37,165 bases of DNA. Origin: Flavobacteriaceae bacterium. GTDB lineage: Bacteria; Bacteroidota; Bacteroidia; Flavobacteriales; Flavobacteriaceae. The DNA is taken from assembly GCA_022424955.1 (NCBI GenBank), contig JAKMGK010000109.1:1-37165 (forward strand). Reading direction: 5' to 3'. The notes beneath the pieces were generated by a model. It was given only the letters and a program-made list of their open reading frames with translations. It did not search any database and was not told the DNA's origin. Shown piece after piece: positions 23,087 to 31,878 of this stretch; the first letter of the stretch is position 1; the number at the start of each line of letters is the position of its first letter. The position numbers and the translations under genes are program-made.

Positions 23087-26000
23087 TTAATTTTTTTCAA
23101 CGAATACCCATTCTCCTTTTGCGAGAAGTGGCTCTGCTTGCTTGAATTTTAGGGTTTTATTTTCGCCGTTAAGGGTGTTCTTGATGGTCACACGATCATT
23201 ACGGCCAATTTTTGGCATTTCTCTTGTGATGGTTTCTACTGTTTGACGCTGTTGTCCCCCTGCTCCAGCACCAATCGTACGTTGCTTTGCAGCCAGTTCT
23301 TCAGAATTTAAAACATCGTCTTTACTGGTCTTGAGTTTGTCTTTTCTTTGGATAGATTTTGCCTCTTGAATAGAAGTGTCTTGCGAAGGAATACTTCCTT
23401 TTAACAAGAAGGAAATTACTTCTCTATTGAGATTTCCTATCATGGCTTTAAACAATTCAAACGCTTCAAACTTATAGATAAGTAAGGGATCTTTCTGCTC
23501 GTGAACAGCTAATTGTACAGACTGTTTAAGTTCATCCATTTTACGTAAGTGGTTTTTCCACGCATCGTCAATCAATGCAAGGGTAATATTGCGTTCAAAA
23601 TCTTCGATAAGTTGTTTTCCTTTCGAAGCGTAAGCTTTTTCTAAATGTGTTACAACATTTAGTGTCTTAGTTCCGTCTGTAAATGGAACAACAATTTTTT
23701 CAAATTTATTCCCTGGGCGTTCATAAACATTTTTAATCACTGGGAAGGTTAGGGTAGCATTGATTTCCCCTTTTTGCTTGTAGTAATCAAAAGTGGTTTG
23801 ATAGAGTTTGTCAATTAGTTCTCCTTCTGACATATTTTCAAATTCACTCGCGATAACGGGTGCGGTAATTGAAAACGTACTGATGATTTCAAACTCAAAG
23901 TTTTTAAAATCGTTTGTGGACTTGTTGTTTAAAACAATTTCTTCGCAGGTTTCAAAAAGCATATTGGCGATATCCACCTTTAATCGATCTCCCTGAAGGG
24001 CGTGTTTTCTTCTCTTGTAGATGACTTCTCGCTGTGCGTTCATCACATCGTCATATTCTAACAAGCGCTTTCTAATCCCAAAGTTGTTTTCCTCTACTTT
24101 TTTCTGTGCGCGTTCAATTGACTTAGTCATCATGGAATGCTGGATTACTTCACCTTCTTCCAGTCCCATGCGATCCATTACTTTAGCGACTCTGTCTGAT
24201 CCAAAAAGGCGCATCAGATTATCTTCTAGTGAAACAAAAAATTGAGAGCTACCCGTGTCACCTTGACGTCCAGAACGACCGCGTAACTGTCTGTCTACGC
24301 GACGTGAATCGTGTCTTTCTGTCCCAACAATGGCTAGACCACCAGCATCTTTTACTTCTTGAGATAGTTTGATATCTGTTCCACGTCCTGCCATATTTGT
24401 TGCAATAGTTACTACGCCAGGGTTTCCAGCCTCAGCGACTATGTCTGCTTCTTTTTTGTGCAACTTCGCATTCAAGACATTATGAGAAACTTTGCGAATG
24501 TTGAGCATCTTGCTGAGGAGTTCAGATATTTCGACAGAAGTTGTTCCAATTAATACGGGTCTTTTTTGTTGAGAAAGTTTAGTGACTTCTTCAATGACTG
24601 CATTGTACTTTTCACGTTTGGTTTTGTAGATCAGATCATCTTGATCGTTTCGTGCTATGGGTCGGTTAGTTGGAATTTCAACTACATCTAATTTATAAAT
24701 TTCCCAAAACTCACCTGCTTCTGTTACCGCTGTTCCGGTCATACCAGAGAGTTTATGGTACATGCGGAAGTAGTTCTGTAAAGTAACCGTGGCAAAAGTT
24801 TGTGTTGCCGCTTCGATTTTTACATTTTCTTTGGCTTCAATAGCTTGGTGCAATCCATCAGAATAGCGACGCCCATCCATTATACGGCCAGTTTGCTCGT
24901 CGACAATCATCACCTTGTTATCCATCACAACATACTCTGTATCTTTTTCAAACAGTGTATAGGCTTTAAAAAGCTGGGTCATGGTGTGAATGCGTTCGCT
25001 TTTGATTCCAAAATCTTTAAAGAGGATTTCTTTTTGAGCTGCTTCTTCTTCAACTGCAAGATTTTGATTTTCAATTTTAGCGATTTCTGTTCCAATATCT
25101 GGTAAGACAAAAAAGCCTTTGTCTTGAACGCTTTCAGAAAGGTATTCTACTCCTTTATCGGTTAATTCTACCGAGTTGTTTTTTTCGTCAATGACAAAAT
25201 AAAGATCGGCATCGATTACATGCATTTCTCTATTGTTGTCTTGCATATAAAAATTTTCTGTTTTTTGGAGGAGTTGTTTGACGCCATCCTCACTTAAGAA
25301 TTTGATAAGGGCTTTATTTTTGGGCAAACCGCGGTAAACCCTGTAAAGTAAAATTCCACCGTCTTCTGTATCACCAGCATTGATTTTACTTTTCGCCTCT
25401 GCTAACAAAGCGGTCAACATACTGCGTTGTTTGGTAAAGAGATCTGCTACTTTGGGTTTTAATGCATCGAATTCGTGTCTGTCTCCTTCTGGAATTGGGC
25501 CAGAAATGATTAAGGGCGTTCGCGCATCATCGACTAAAACAGAGTCGACCTCATCGACAATAGCAAAGTGATGTTTGCGTTGAACAAGATCTTCGGGAGT
25601 ATGAGACATATTGTCTCTTAAATAATCGAAACCAAATTCGTTATTGGTTCCATAAGTAATGTCTGCTAAATAGGCTTTTCGACGTTCTTCACTATTGGGT
25701 TTGTGATAGTCGATACAATCAACACTAAGGCCGTGGAATTGAAAAATAGGGGCCATCCATGTGCTATCACGTTTGGCTAGGTAGTCGTTTACTGTTACGA
25801 GGTGGACGCCTTTCCCTGTTAATGCGTTTAAATAGACAGGAAGAGTGGCTACAAGAGTTTTTCCTTCTCCTGTTTGCATCTCGGCAATTTTACCTTGATG
25901 CATAGCAATCCCTCCAATCAACTGCACATCATAGTGTATCATGTCCCAGGTGATCTCTTTTCCAGCAGCATCCCAATTATTGGCCCATTGTGCTTTTTCC

Positions 26001-26452
26001 CCTTTTAAGGTGACATAAGTTTTATCTCCAGAGAGCTGTCGATCAAATTCAGTCGCTGTGACTTCGATACAGCTGTTATGGACAAATCGCTTTGCGGTTT
26101 CTTTAACGGCTGCAAAAGCCTCTGGAAGCAGTTTTAAGAGCACTTCTTCTGTCACTACAAGGGCGTCTGACTCTAATTGGTCAATGCTGTTATAAAGTTG
26201 CTCTCTTTTATCAATATCTTCTGTATTATTGATAGTTTCTTTGTGCTGTTCAATTTGTTGATCAAATTCAGCACGAGCCGTTTTAATTTCTTGTTTAAAC
26301 GCAGCAGTTTTTGCCCTTAACTCATCATGAGATAATTGTTCAAAGTCATTTTCGTGACTTTTGATTTCATCAACGAGGGGCAGGATAGATTTTAGGTCTT
26401 TCTTGGTCTTATCACCAACAAAGACTTTTAAGAGATTATTTACAAAACTCAT
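23087..26452 (-). CDS. secA: Preprotein translocase ATPase SecA
   Basis: A 1121-residue SecA, longer than the E. coli protein (about 900) as is usual in Bacteroidota, with insertions in the N-terminal region and in the preprotein-binding part. Motifs: GGIAMHQGKIAEMQTGEGKTL (Walker A at 192-199), DEVDSVLVDDARTPLI, GMTGTAVTEAGEFWEIY, TIATNMAGRGTDIKL, RQLRGRSGRQGDTGSS, and LLEYDDVMNAQREVIY. The C-terminus ends KIGRNDRVTIKNTLNGENKTLKFKQ and lacks the CxCxSGxxxxxCH zinc/SecB-binding tail. It drives secretion through SecYEG from the cytoplasmic face. It has its own -7 box upstream, after the DUF2795 terminator. Confidence 0.98.
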   Translation of the reverse strand: MSFVNNLLKVFVGDKTKKDLKSILPLVDEIKSHENDFEQLSHDELRAKTAAFKQEIKTARAEFDQQIEQHKETINNTEDIDKREQLYNSIDQLESDALVVTEEVLLKLLPEAFAAVKETAKRFVHNSCIEVTATEFDRQLSGDKTYVTLKGEKAQWANNWDAAGKEITWDMIHYDVQLIGGIAMHQGKIAEMQTGEGKTLVATLPVYLNALTGKGVHLVTVNDYLAKRDSTWMAPIFQFHGLSVDCIDYHKPNSEERRKAYLADITYGTNNEFGFDYLRDNMSHTPEDLVQRKHHFAIVDEVDSVLVDDARTPLIISGPIPEGDRHEFDALKPKVADLFTKQRSMLTALLAEAKSKINAGDTEDGGILLYRVYRGLPKNKALIKFLSEDGVKQLLQKTENFYMQDNNREMHVIDADLYFVIDEKNNSVELTDKGVEYLSESVQDKGFFVLPDIGTEIAKIENQNLAVEEEAAQKEILFKDFGIKSERIHTMTQLFKAYTLFEKDTEYVVMDNKVMIVDEQTGRIMDGRRYSDGLHQAIEAKENVKIEAATQTFATVTLQNYFRMYHKLSGMTGTAVTEAGEFWEIYKLDVVEIPTNRPIARNDQDDLIYKTKREKYNAVIEEVTKLSQQKRPVLIGTTSVEISELLSKMLNIRKVSHNVLNAKLHKKEADIVAEAGNPGVVTIATNMAGRGTDIKLSQEVKDAGGLAIVGTERHDSRRVDRQLRGRSGRQGDTGSSQFFVSLEDNLMRLFGSDRVAKVMDRMGLEEGEVIQHSMMTKSIERAQKKVEENNFGIRKRLLEYDDVMNAQREVIYKRRKHALQGDRLKVDIANMLFETCEEIVLNNKSTNDFKNFEFEIISTFSITAPVIASEFENMSEGELIDKLYQTTFDYYKQKGEINATLTFPVIKNVYERPGNKFEKIVVPFTDGTKTLNVVTHLEKAYASKGKQLIEDFERNITLALIDDAWKNHLRKMDELKQSVQLAVHEQKDPLLIYKFEAFELFKAMIGNLNREVISFLLKGSIPSQDTSIQEAKSIQRKDKLKTSKDDVLNSEELAAKQRTIGAGAGGQQRQTVETITREMPKIGRNDRVTIKNTLNGENKTLKFKQAEPLLAKGEWVFVEKN

Positions 26453-26476
26453 ATTTCAATTTCGGCATTATTGACT

Positions 26477-26484
26477 CAAATGTA
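26477..26484 (-). promoter_or_regulatory. -7 box of the secA promoter
   Basis: On the reverse strand TACATTTG matches TAnnTTTG exactly, 25 bp before the secA ATG and just after the DUF2795 terminator. A correctly spaced TTTG -33 element is not obvious. Confidence 0.4.
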
Positions 26485-26486
26485 GT

Positions 26487-26516
26487 CAAAAAAAAGCCTC
26501 CATACGAGACTTTTTC
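26487..26516 (-). terminator. Terminator of the DUF2795 gene
   Basis: On the reverse strand AGTCTC (26511-26506), loop GTATG and GAGGCT (26500-26495) form a 6-bp stem with one G-U pair, followed by a run of T. An A-run lies before the stem, so it could work in both directions, but the flanking genes are both on the reverse strand. Confidence 0.6.
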
Positions 26517-26527
26517 AATTTTGAGGT

Positions 26528-26749
26528 TTAATATTCATCTTCGTTCCAAAGATAGTCATCGTCTGACGGAAAATCAGGCCAGATCTCTTCAATGGATTCG
26601 TATACGTCTCCTTCGTCTTCCATGGATTGAAGGTTTTCAACCACTTCAAGTGGAGCACCAGTTCTAATTGAAAAATCAATCAATTCGTCTTTTGTTGCTG
26701 GCCAGGGGGCATCACTTAAATAAGAAGCTAATTCTAGGGTCCAATACAT
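26528..26749 (-). CDS. DUF2795 family small acidic protein
   Basis: A 73-residue acidic protein: MYWTLELASYLSDAPWPATKDELIDFSIRTGAPLEVVENLQ is the DUF2795 helical domain, here in the very conserved Bacteroidota form, and the tail WPDFPSDDDYLWNEDEY is strongly acidic. No function is established. It is monocistronic by appearance, with a well-spaced promoter upstream and a terminator immediately downstream, suggesting constitutive high expression. Confidence 0.92.
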   Translation of the reverse strand: MYWTLELASYLSDAPWPATKDELIDFSIRTGAPLEVVENLQSMEDEGDVYESIEEIWPDFPSDDDYLWNEDEY

Positions 26750-26762
26750 GACTTTTTTTTTG

Positions 26763-26792
26763 CAAAAATAATTGTTTAGAACTACTGCGCAA
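26763..26792 (-). promoter_or_regulatory. Bacteroidota-type promoter of the DUF2795 gene
   Basis: On the reverse strand TTG (26792-26790) and TATTTTTG (26770-26763) are separated by 19 bp. The -7 box matches TAnnTTTG exactly and ends 14 bp before the ATG. Confidence 0.55.
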
Positions 26793-26801
26793 GTTATTTT
26801 G

Positions 26802-27353
26802 CTATTTTCGAGTCGGTTCCCATTTAATTTCTGCTACTCCAAGGTCTTGCGCAAATTTTCGAGCAAGGGTAAAAAAGTAATCTGAGAGTCGATTGATGTA
26901 AAATATTATTTCAGAATCGACTTCAGTAACCTCCTTTAATTCAGTTATATATCGCTCTGCTCTTCTACAAACACAGCGAGCTAAGTGAGTGTTTGAAACT
27001 TGTGGATGCCCCCCTGGAATAACAAAATTTTTCAACGGAGGTAGTTCATCGGTAATTCGATCAATACTTTTTTCGAGGGCTTCGACGTTATTTTCGTCAA
27101 TTTTTGGGATAGGAAGCTCTCCTGTGTCATTTGCTAATTGGGCTCCTATGGTCATTAAATCGTTTTGAATCACGATTAATTCTTGTCTTGCTTCGTGATC
27201 GGCTTGATCTCTTATTGCACCAATCCAGCTGTTGAGTTCGTCAATTGTTCCATAACTCTTTATGCGCAAGTCATGCTTTGGTACTCTCTTTCCTGAAAAT
27301 AAACTCGTTGTACCATCATCACCCGTCCTGGTGTAAACTTTCATCTCTAGCAT
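26802..27353 (-). CDS. PduO-type cob(I)alamin adenosyltransferase
   Basis: A 183-residue protein of the PduO/MMAB ATP:corrinoid adenosyltransferase family. Diagnostic motifs are KVYTRTGDDGTTSLFSGKRVPK (ATP-binding loop), VIPGG in FVIPGGHPQ, ARCVCRRAERYI with the conserved arginines, and INRLSDYFFTLAR. It transfers the adenosyl group of ATP to cobalamin, making coenzyme B12. ATG starts exist at 27353 and 27344; the second places the TRTGDDG motif at its usual distance from the N-terminus, so the protein may be 180 residues. The start overlaps the 3' end of an upstream 57-codon ORF. No other cobalamin gene is nearby, so it probably serves salvaged B12. Confidence 0.95.
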   Translation of the reverse strand: MLEMKVYTRTGDDGTTSLFSGKRVPKHDLRIKSYGTIDELNSWIGAIRDQADHEARQELIVIQNDLMTIGAQLANDTGELPIPKIDENNVEALEKSIDRITDELPPLKNFVIPGGHPQVSNTHLARCVCRRAERYITELKEVTEVDSEIIFYINRLSDYFFTLARKFAQDLGVAEIKWEPTRK

Positions 27354-27492
27354 TTAATTTTTCTTTTTTTCGCACTTCATATCTCTTTCTAAATCCCAAC
27401 TTATTTTTCCTTTTAGGAGGAGAGAATAACATTTTTTTAATGAGGAAGTACCCCACTAAAAGTCCTAAAATCAAAACAATGGACTGTTTCAT
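27319..27492 (-). CDS. Possible small single-TM basic protein, 57 aa (missed by ORF track)
   Basis: The reverse strand opens at an ATG at 27492 and reads MKQSIVLILGLLVGYFLIKKMLF, a clean membrane helix, followed by a strongly basic cytoplasmic tail (PPKRKNKLGFRKRYEVRKKEK), and stops inside the start region of the PduO-type gene, overlapping it by about 30 bp. It fills the gap between lnt and the PduO gene in the same direction. The helix-plus-basic-tail composition looks like a real small membrane protein, but I do not recognise the family, and AT-rich intergenic DNA could mimic the lysine-rich part. Confidence 0.45.
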   Translation of the reverse strand: MKQSIVLILGLLVGYFLIKKMLFSPPKRKNKLGFRKRYEVRKKEKLNARDESLHQDG

Positions 27493-27494
27493 TT

Positions 27495-27508
27495 CTGTAA
27501 AATTACAG
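27495..27508. repeat. Inverted repeat upstream of the 57-aa ORF / PduO gene
   Basis: CTGTAA-AA-TTACAG has 6-bp arms with a 2-nt centre and lies 3 bp before the small ORF. It could be a protein-binding site. The centre is too small for an RNA hairpin. Confidence 0.3.
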
Positions 27509-27538
27509 TAATTTGTTCAAGGGTAAGCTTAAAATATC

Positions 27539-29146
27539 TTAAAAAACAGCTTTTTCTTTTAAGCGACCACTTAAAGCGATAAAAAAGAATAAGCCAAATA
27601 GAAATATTGCCCAGCGAGCGAGATAGTCTCCATAAATGCTGTAGAAAGTTAATTGGCTATTAAGCGGAATAACGCTGGTCAATGCGCCTTGTCCCTCATA
27701 AGCTAATGTTTGTTGAATTTCACCTTTAGTGTTAATGAAGCCAGAAATCCCTGTATTAGCAGAACGTGCGATGGCCCTTCTGTTTTCAATTGCTCTAAGT
27801 CTTGCATAGCTAAAGAGCTGTTGGTGCCCTTGAGTTTTTCCCCACCATGCATCATTCGTTAGGATACTGAGAAATTGTGCGCCATTGCGAACATATTCTG
27901 TTACAAAAGTGCCATAAATGGACTCATAACAAACGATAGGTGCGGTTTTTATCCCCTTTTTATTGACGAAAACTGTTCTACTTTTTTGTATACCTCTTGT
28001 GGCAATTGTTCCGCCAAAGTCAAGTAAAAACTCTCCGATAATGGGTTCTAAATATTTTTTGTACGGCATGTATTCGACCCCAACCACAAGTTTTGATTTG
28101 TGATAGTAATTATCTGTCAAGTCGTTTTGAAAATGAAAGACACTATTATAAACGTCATACCAAGCGTTGTTTTTTAGTTGATTTGCCGTTTCAGTTGGAG
28201 ATTTTTTTGAGACTGGGTAGAGCCGAAAGCTTTGTGCTCCAGTAACAAGCGATAAGTTGGGATATTGTGTGGTGAAATCTTTAATCTCTTGATAAAAAGT
28301 ACTCAAATGATATTTAGATAGATTTAAGCCAAATCCCTCATCAAAATAGCCTTCTGGCGTGAGTAAAAAATCCACCTTGTCATTGAGTGTCTCTACAGTA
28401 ATATCTTTGGCAAGCTGAAATAATTGAGGGTTAGTTAAACGATATTTTTCTTGATAGGGGTCAAGATTAGGTTGAAGTACAATGACTTTAGCTGTCTTTT
28501 CACTTTCTGTTGTGCGAAGATAAATTACCATTGAGATTAAAATGGGAATGGCAATCCATAAAAGTTGCGGAATATAATTTTTTACAACCCTTTTAATTGA
28601 TTGCCCTTCATAGTAGCTACGCAAATACTTCAACCCGACAAAATTGACTAAAAGTACCCAGAGGGTCCCACCAAATGCTCCCGTGTATTCATACCATTGA
28701 ATCCAATAAATGCTTTCTGAAAAAACATTCCCCAGATTGAGCCATGGCCAAGAGAAATCCCAATTAAGGTGGAATTTTTCAAATGCCATCCAGAAGGATA
28801 TCATAAAAAGGTAGCTTGTTTTTTTAGGGAGTCTGGTTAAAGACCAGCGATATATTGTGAGTATAATGGCATAAAAACTACTATTACATAGAATGGCAAA
28901 AGCTGCTCCAAATCCTGTGGAGTTATAGATCCACCAAGTTGTGATAAGGTTCCAAATGAAAAAGGCGAAATAACCATATCCAAAAACTCGCCATCCTTTT
29001 CTTTTATACTCGTCTTTTTGGATTAATTCGACTAGAAAAAGCAAAGGCGTTATACCGAAGAAGGCTAAAAATGAAAAGCCATAGGTAGGCCAAGTCATGG
29101 CAAGGAGTAGCCCACTACACAAGGATAAGACAAATTCTTTTTTCAT
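27539..29146 (-). CDS. lnt: Apolipoprotein N-acyltransferase
   Basis: Start taken at the ATG at 29146 (MKKEFVLSLCSGLLLAMTWP), not the GTG nine codons upstream; 535 residues. About six N-terminal membrane segments (1-200) precede a periplasmic nitrilase-like domain. The Glu-Lys-Cys triad is visible in LLTPEGYFDEG, YYHKSKLVVGVEYMPYKKYL and TAPIVCYESIYGTF. It then has SILTNDAWWG and RAIENRRAIARSANTGISG, typical of Lnt, and a last membrane helix. It N-acylates the lipid-modified cysteine of outer-membrane lipoproteins. It is divergent from pssA (104 bp between starts), a sensible pairing of two phospholipid-linked envelope enzymes. Confidence 0.95.
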   Translation of the reverse strand: MKKEFVLSLCSGLLLAMTWPTYGFSFLAFFGITPLLFLVELIQKDEYKRKGWRVFGYGYFAFFIWNLITTWWIYNSTGFGAAFAILCNSSFYAIILTIYRWSLTRLPKKTSYLFMISFWMAFEKFHLNWDFSWPWLNLGNVFSESIYWIQWYEYTGAFGGTLWVLLVNFVGLKYLRSYYEGQSIKRVVKNYIPQLLWIAIPILISMVIYLRTTESEKTAKVIVLQPNLDPYQEKYRLTNPQLFQLAKDITVETLNDKVDFLLTPEGYFDEGFGLNLSKYHLSTFYQEIKDFTTQYPNLSLVTGAQSFRLYPVSKKSPTETANQLKNNAWYDVYNSVFHFQNDLTDNYYHKSKLVVGVEYMPYKKYLEPIIGEFLLDFGGTIATRGIQKSRTVFVNKKGIKTAPIVCYESIYGTFVTEYVRNGAQFLSILTNDAWWGKTQGHQQLFSYARLRAIENRRAIARSANTGISGFINTKGEIQQTLAYEGQGALTSVIPLNSQLTFYSIYGDYLARWAIFLFGLFFFIALSGRLKEKAVF

Positions 29147-29250
29147 ACAGTAACTTATTTCAAGCGACCACACAAAGAAAGTAAAAAACTAGTTTCTTTA
29201 GGTGTATTCCCCCCGTATAAAAATTGTAAATTGGCGTTAAATATTTTTTT

Positions 29251-29994
29251 ATGATTAAAAAATCCATCCCGCACGTTTTTACTTCCATGAATTTATTGGC
29301 AGGCTGTTTAGCGGTTTATTTTGCTTTTACCCATCAATTTAATGCAGCTTTGTTGTTAGTTTTATTAGGGGTTTTTTTTGATTTTTTCGATGGTTTTTTT
29401 GCACGTATCTTAGGGGTAGAGAGCAAGCTAGGGGTTCAATTAGACTCCATGGCAGATTTGATTACCAGTGGATTTGCTCCTGGTGCATTAATGTATCAAT
29501 TATTTGTGCTTTCTGGCGTTAAGATTATCGATTATCCTATCAATACATCTTCAGACATTTCTATGGTGCTTTCTTTTGCTCCCATGGCTTTATTAGGGTT
29601 TAGTGTAACGCTAGGAGCAGCATTTCGATTAGCACGATTTAATTTATTGGAAGAAACTTATCCCTTTTTTAAAGGTTTGCCTGCACCGGCAAATGCCATT
29701 ATGATTATGGGGCTACCTTTTGTGTTTCAGCATCCCAATCTAGCGATATTTAAAGATTATTTTATGAACCCAGTGAGTCTAATGATTTGTTGTTTTCTTT
29801 CCATCTTTTTGATGAATATCCACTGGAAAATGTTTTCTCTCAAAGCAAATGAAGGAATGCGCTCTTTTTTGTTTCCTGTATTGTTAATTATAGGTGCTAC
29901 AGCACTGTTTTTACTTTATGGTTTAGTAGCCATATCTGGGGCAATTATTCTTTATGTAGTATTGAGTTCGATCAAATATATTTTTAAAATTTGA
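29251..29994 (+). CDS. pssA: CDP-diacylglycerol-serine O-phosphatidyltransferase
   Basis: A 247-residue integral membrane CDP-alcohol phosphatidyltransferase with about eight hydrophobic segments. The signature D-G-x2-A-R-x8-G-x3-D-x3-D is present as DGFFARILGVESKLGVQLDSMAD. The N-terminal IPHVFTSMNLLAGCLAVYFAF and GFAPGALMYQLF point to the PssA type II subfamily rather than PgsA. It makes phosphatidylserine, precursor of phosphatidylethanolamine, the main phospholipid of Bacteroidota. The 3' end overlaps lptB by 11 bp on the other strand. An AT-rich stretch precedes the ATG but has no perfect promoter box. Confidence 0.94.
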   Translation: MIKKSIPHVFTSMNLLAGCLAVYFAFTHQFNAALLLVLLGVFFDFFDGFFARILGVESKLGVQLDSMADLITSGFAPGALMYQLFVLSGVKIIDYPINTSSDISMVLSFAPMALLGFSVTLGAAFRLARFNLLEETYPFFKGLPAPANAIMIMGLPFVFQHPNLAIFKDYFMNPVSLMICCFLSIFLMNIHWKMFSLKANEGMRSFLFPVLLIIGATALFLLYGLVAISGAIILYVVLSSIKYIFKI

Positions 29995-30724
29995 TCTTCT
30001 TTTTACGCAATTCGAAGTTTTGTCCTAGGTAAACTTTTCGCACCATTTCATCTTGTGCTAATTCTTCTGGTGATCCAGCTTTTAGAATCTTCCCTTCAAA
30101 CATCAAATAAGTTTTATCTGTGATGGCCAAGGTTTCTTGTACGTTGTGATCTGTGATTAAAATCCCAATATTTTTGTTTTTTAGGTGTGCTACAATACGT
30201 TGAATGTCCTCTACCGCAACAGGATCTACTCCGGCAAATGGTTCATCGAGTAGAACAAATTTGGGATCTGTAGCTAATGCACGTGCAATTTCTGTTCGCC
30301 TGCGTTCACCTCCAGAAAGTAGATCTCCTCTATTTTTTCTAATGTGATTTAACCCAAATTCTTCTAAAAGATCTTCCATCTTTTGAATTTGTTCTTCCTT
30401 ACTAAGTGAGGTGAGTTGTAAAACACTAAGAATATTATCTTCTACACTAAGCTTTCTAAAAACCGAAGCTTCTTGTGCGAGATATCCAATCCCATTCTGT
30501 GCCCTTTGATACATAGGATAAGAAGTGATTTCTGTTTCATCGAGATAGATATTTCCGCCGTTAGGCTTAACAAGTCCAACAATCATATAGAATGAAGTTG
30601 TTTTTCCTGCACCGTTAGGTCCTAGAAGTCCAACAATTTCTCCTTGATTTACTTCAAGAGAAATCCCACTGACGACTTTCCTACCACGGTAAGATTTTTC
30701 TATCGATAATGCTTTTAGTTTCAT
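29984..30724 (-). CDS. lptB: LPS export ABC transporter ATPase LptB
   Basis: A 246-residue ABC ATPase: Walker A GLLGPNGAGKTTSFYMIVGL, Q-loop YLAQEASVFRKLSVEDNI, signature LLSGGERRRTEIARAL, Walker B FVLLDEPFAGVDPVAV, and H-loop ILITDHNVQETL. QEASVFRKLSVEDNI and DPVAVEDIQ are specific to LptB as opposed to amino-acid transporter ATPases. It powers extraction of LPS from the inner membrane with LptFG, which are not in this window. It is last of kdsD-tatC-CMD-lptB, 1 bp after the CMD stop, and overlaps pssA by 11 bp. Confidence 0.96.
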   Translation of the reverse strand: MKLKALSIEKSYRGRKVVSGISLEVNQGEIVGLLGPNGAGKTTSFYMIVGLVKPNGGNIYLDETEITSYPMYQRAQNGIGYLAQEASVFRKLSVEDNILSVLQLTSLSKEEQIQKMEDLLEEFGLNHIRKNRGDLLSGGERRRTEIARALATDPKFVLLDEPFAGVDPVAVEDIQRIVAHLKNKNIGILITDHNVQETLAITDKTYLMFEGKILKAGSPEELAQDEMVRKVYLGQNFELRKKKIKF

Positions 30725-30725
30725 C

Positions 30726-31076
30726 TTAATTATAGTTTTGTTCTAACGCCTCCCAGTATTCAAAAGCTCTTCTTAGATGAGGAATGACTATTGTACCTCC
30801 CACTAAAGTAGCAATTTCAAGACTTTCTATCACGGCAGATTTTGACACCTTATTTTTATAACATTCTTCTAAATGATAGCGTACACAATCGTCACATCTC
30901 AAAACTGCTGAAGCGACCAGTCCCATCAATTCTTTTGTAGGAGTGTCGAGTGTTCCTGCTTGATAAGCGTTTGCATCTAAGTTGAAAATTCTTTTAATTA
31001 TTTTAGAATTTTCATCGATAAGTTTTTCGTTCATTTTTGAACGATAGGCATTGAATTCTTCTACAAGATTACTCAT
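30726..31076 (-). CDS. Carboxymuconolactone decarboxylase (AhpD-like) family protein
   Basis: A 116-residue all-alpha CMD-domain protein. LRCDDCVRYHLEECYKN carries the CxxC...H motif of the AhpD-like, redox-active branch, and EIATLVGGTIVIPHLRRAFEYWE follows as in many Bacteroidota members. It is likely a peroxidase-related disulfide reductant rather than a decarboxylase; the partner is unknown. Its start overlaps tatC by 8 bp, and lptB begins 1 bp after its stop, so it is firmly inside the operon. Confidence 0.92.
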   Translation of the reverse strand: MSNLVEEFNAYRSKMNEKLIDENSKIIKRIFNLDANAYQAGTLDTPTKELMGLVASAVLRCDDCVRYHLEECYKNKVSKSAVIESLEIATLVGGTIVIPHLRRAFEYWEALEQNYN

Positions 31077-31878
31077 TTGCTTTTAGTTGTCTTTTATGTA
31101 CAATTTTTGAAATAATGATGCTTACTTCATATAAGATTAAGATGGGAATAGTCACGATAATTTGACTGGCAATATCTGGAGGGGTGATAATGGCAGATAT
31201 ACTCAATACTATAACGATGGCAAACTTTCTGTTATTTTTCAAAAGGGCAGGAGTGACTAAACCAATTTTGGTGAAAAAATACATCAAAATAGGAAGTTCA
31301 AAAATTAAACCAGAAGACAAAACAGAAGCCCTGAGCAAACTAATATAGCTATCTAAATCAAAATCGTTAAATACTTGGTCACTCACCGTATAGCTTCCTA
31401 AGAAATTGATCGATAAAGGGGTTACAATATAATAACCAAAAAGCACTCCTAAAAAGAAAAGGAAGGAGGCAATGAAGATAAAACCTCTAGCGTTTTTCTT
31501 TTCATGTTGAAGTAATCCCGGTTGTATAAATCGCCAAAACTCTAACAAAATATAAGGAAAAGCAATAATGAATCCCGCTGTAACAGAGGTCCATAAATGG
31601 GCAGAAAACTGTCCAGATACAGCACGGCTTTGAATACGAAAAGGGAGCTCGTCTATACAGAAACTTGTTCCTTGTCCCATCATTTTAGAGATATTACAGA
31701 ATAATTCATAGGTAAAAAAGTCTGCTTTCTTTGGTCCAAAAATAAGGGTGTCAAAAATAAAGTCTTTGGCGATAAATGCCGCAAAACCAAGAATTACAAC
31801 TGCGAGAGAGGCACGAATTAAATGCCACCGCAGCGCTTCTAGGTGTTCTAAAAAAGACATTTCATTTTCAGTGGTCAT
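31069..31878 (-). CDS. tatC: Twin-arginine translocase subunit TatC
   Basis: A 269-residue inner-membrane protein with six helices. The N-terminal motif MSFLEHLEALRWHLIRA is the conserved twin-arginine-signal binding region, and FWRFIQPGLLQHEKKNARGFIF and YISLLRASVLSSGLIFELPILMYF are also diagnostic. It recognises Tat signal peptides and exports folded proteins. No tatA/B is in the window. The start overlaps the kdsD stop (ATGA) and the end overlaps the CMD gene by 8 bp. Confidence 0.97.
   Translation of the reverse strand: MTTENEMSFLEHLEALRWHLIRASLAVVILGFAAFIAKDFIFDTLIFGPKKADFFTYELFCNISKMMGQGTSFCIDELPFRIQSRAVSGQFSAHLWTSVTAGFIIAFPYILLEFWRFIQPGLLQHEKKNARGFIFIASFLFFLGVLFGYYIVTPLSINFLGSYTVSDQVFNDFDLDSYISLLRASVLSSGLIFELPILMYFFTKIGLVTPALLKNNRKFAIVIVLSISAIITPPDIASQIIVTIPILILYEVSIIISKIVHKRQLKANE

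Noticed and set aside
24800-25105. 101-aa + ORF inside secA
   Set aside because: Antisense shadow; secA motifs run uninterrupted on the other strand.
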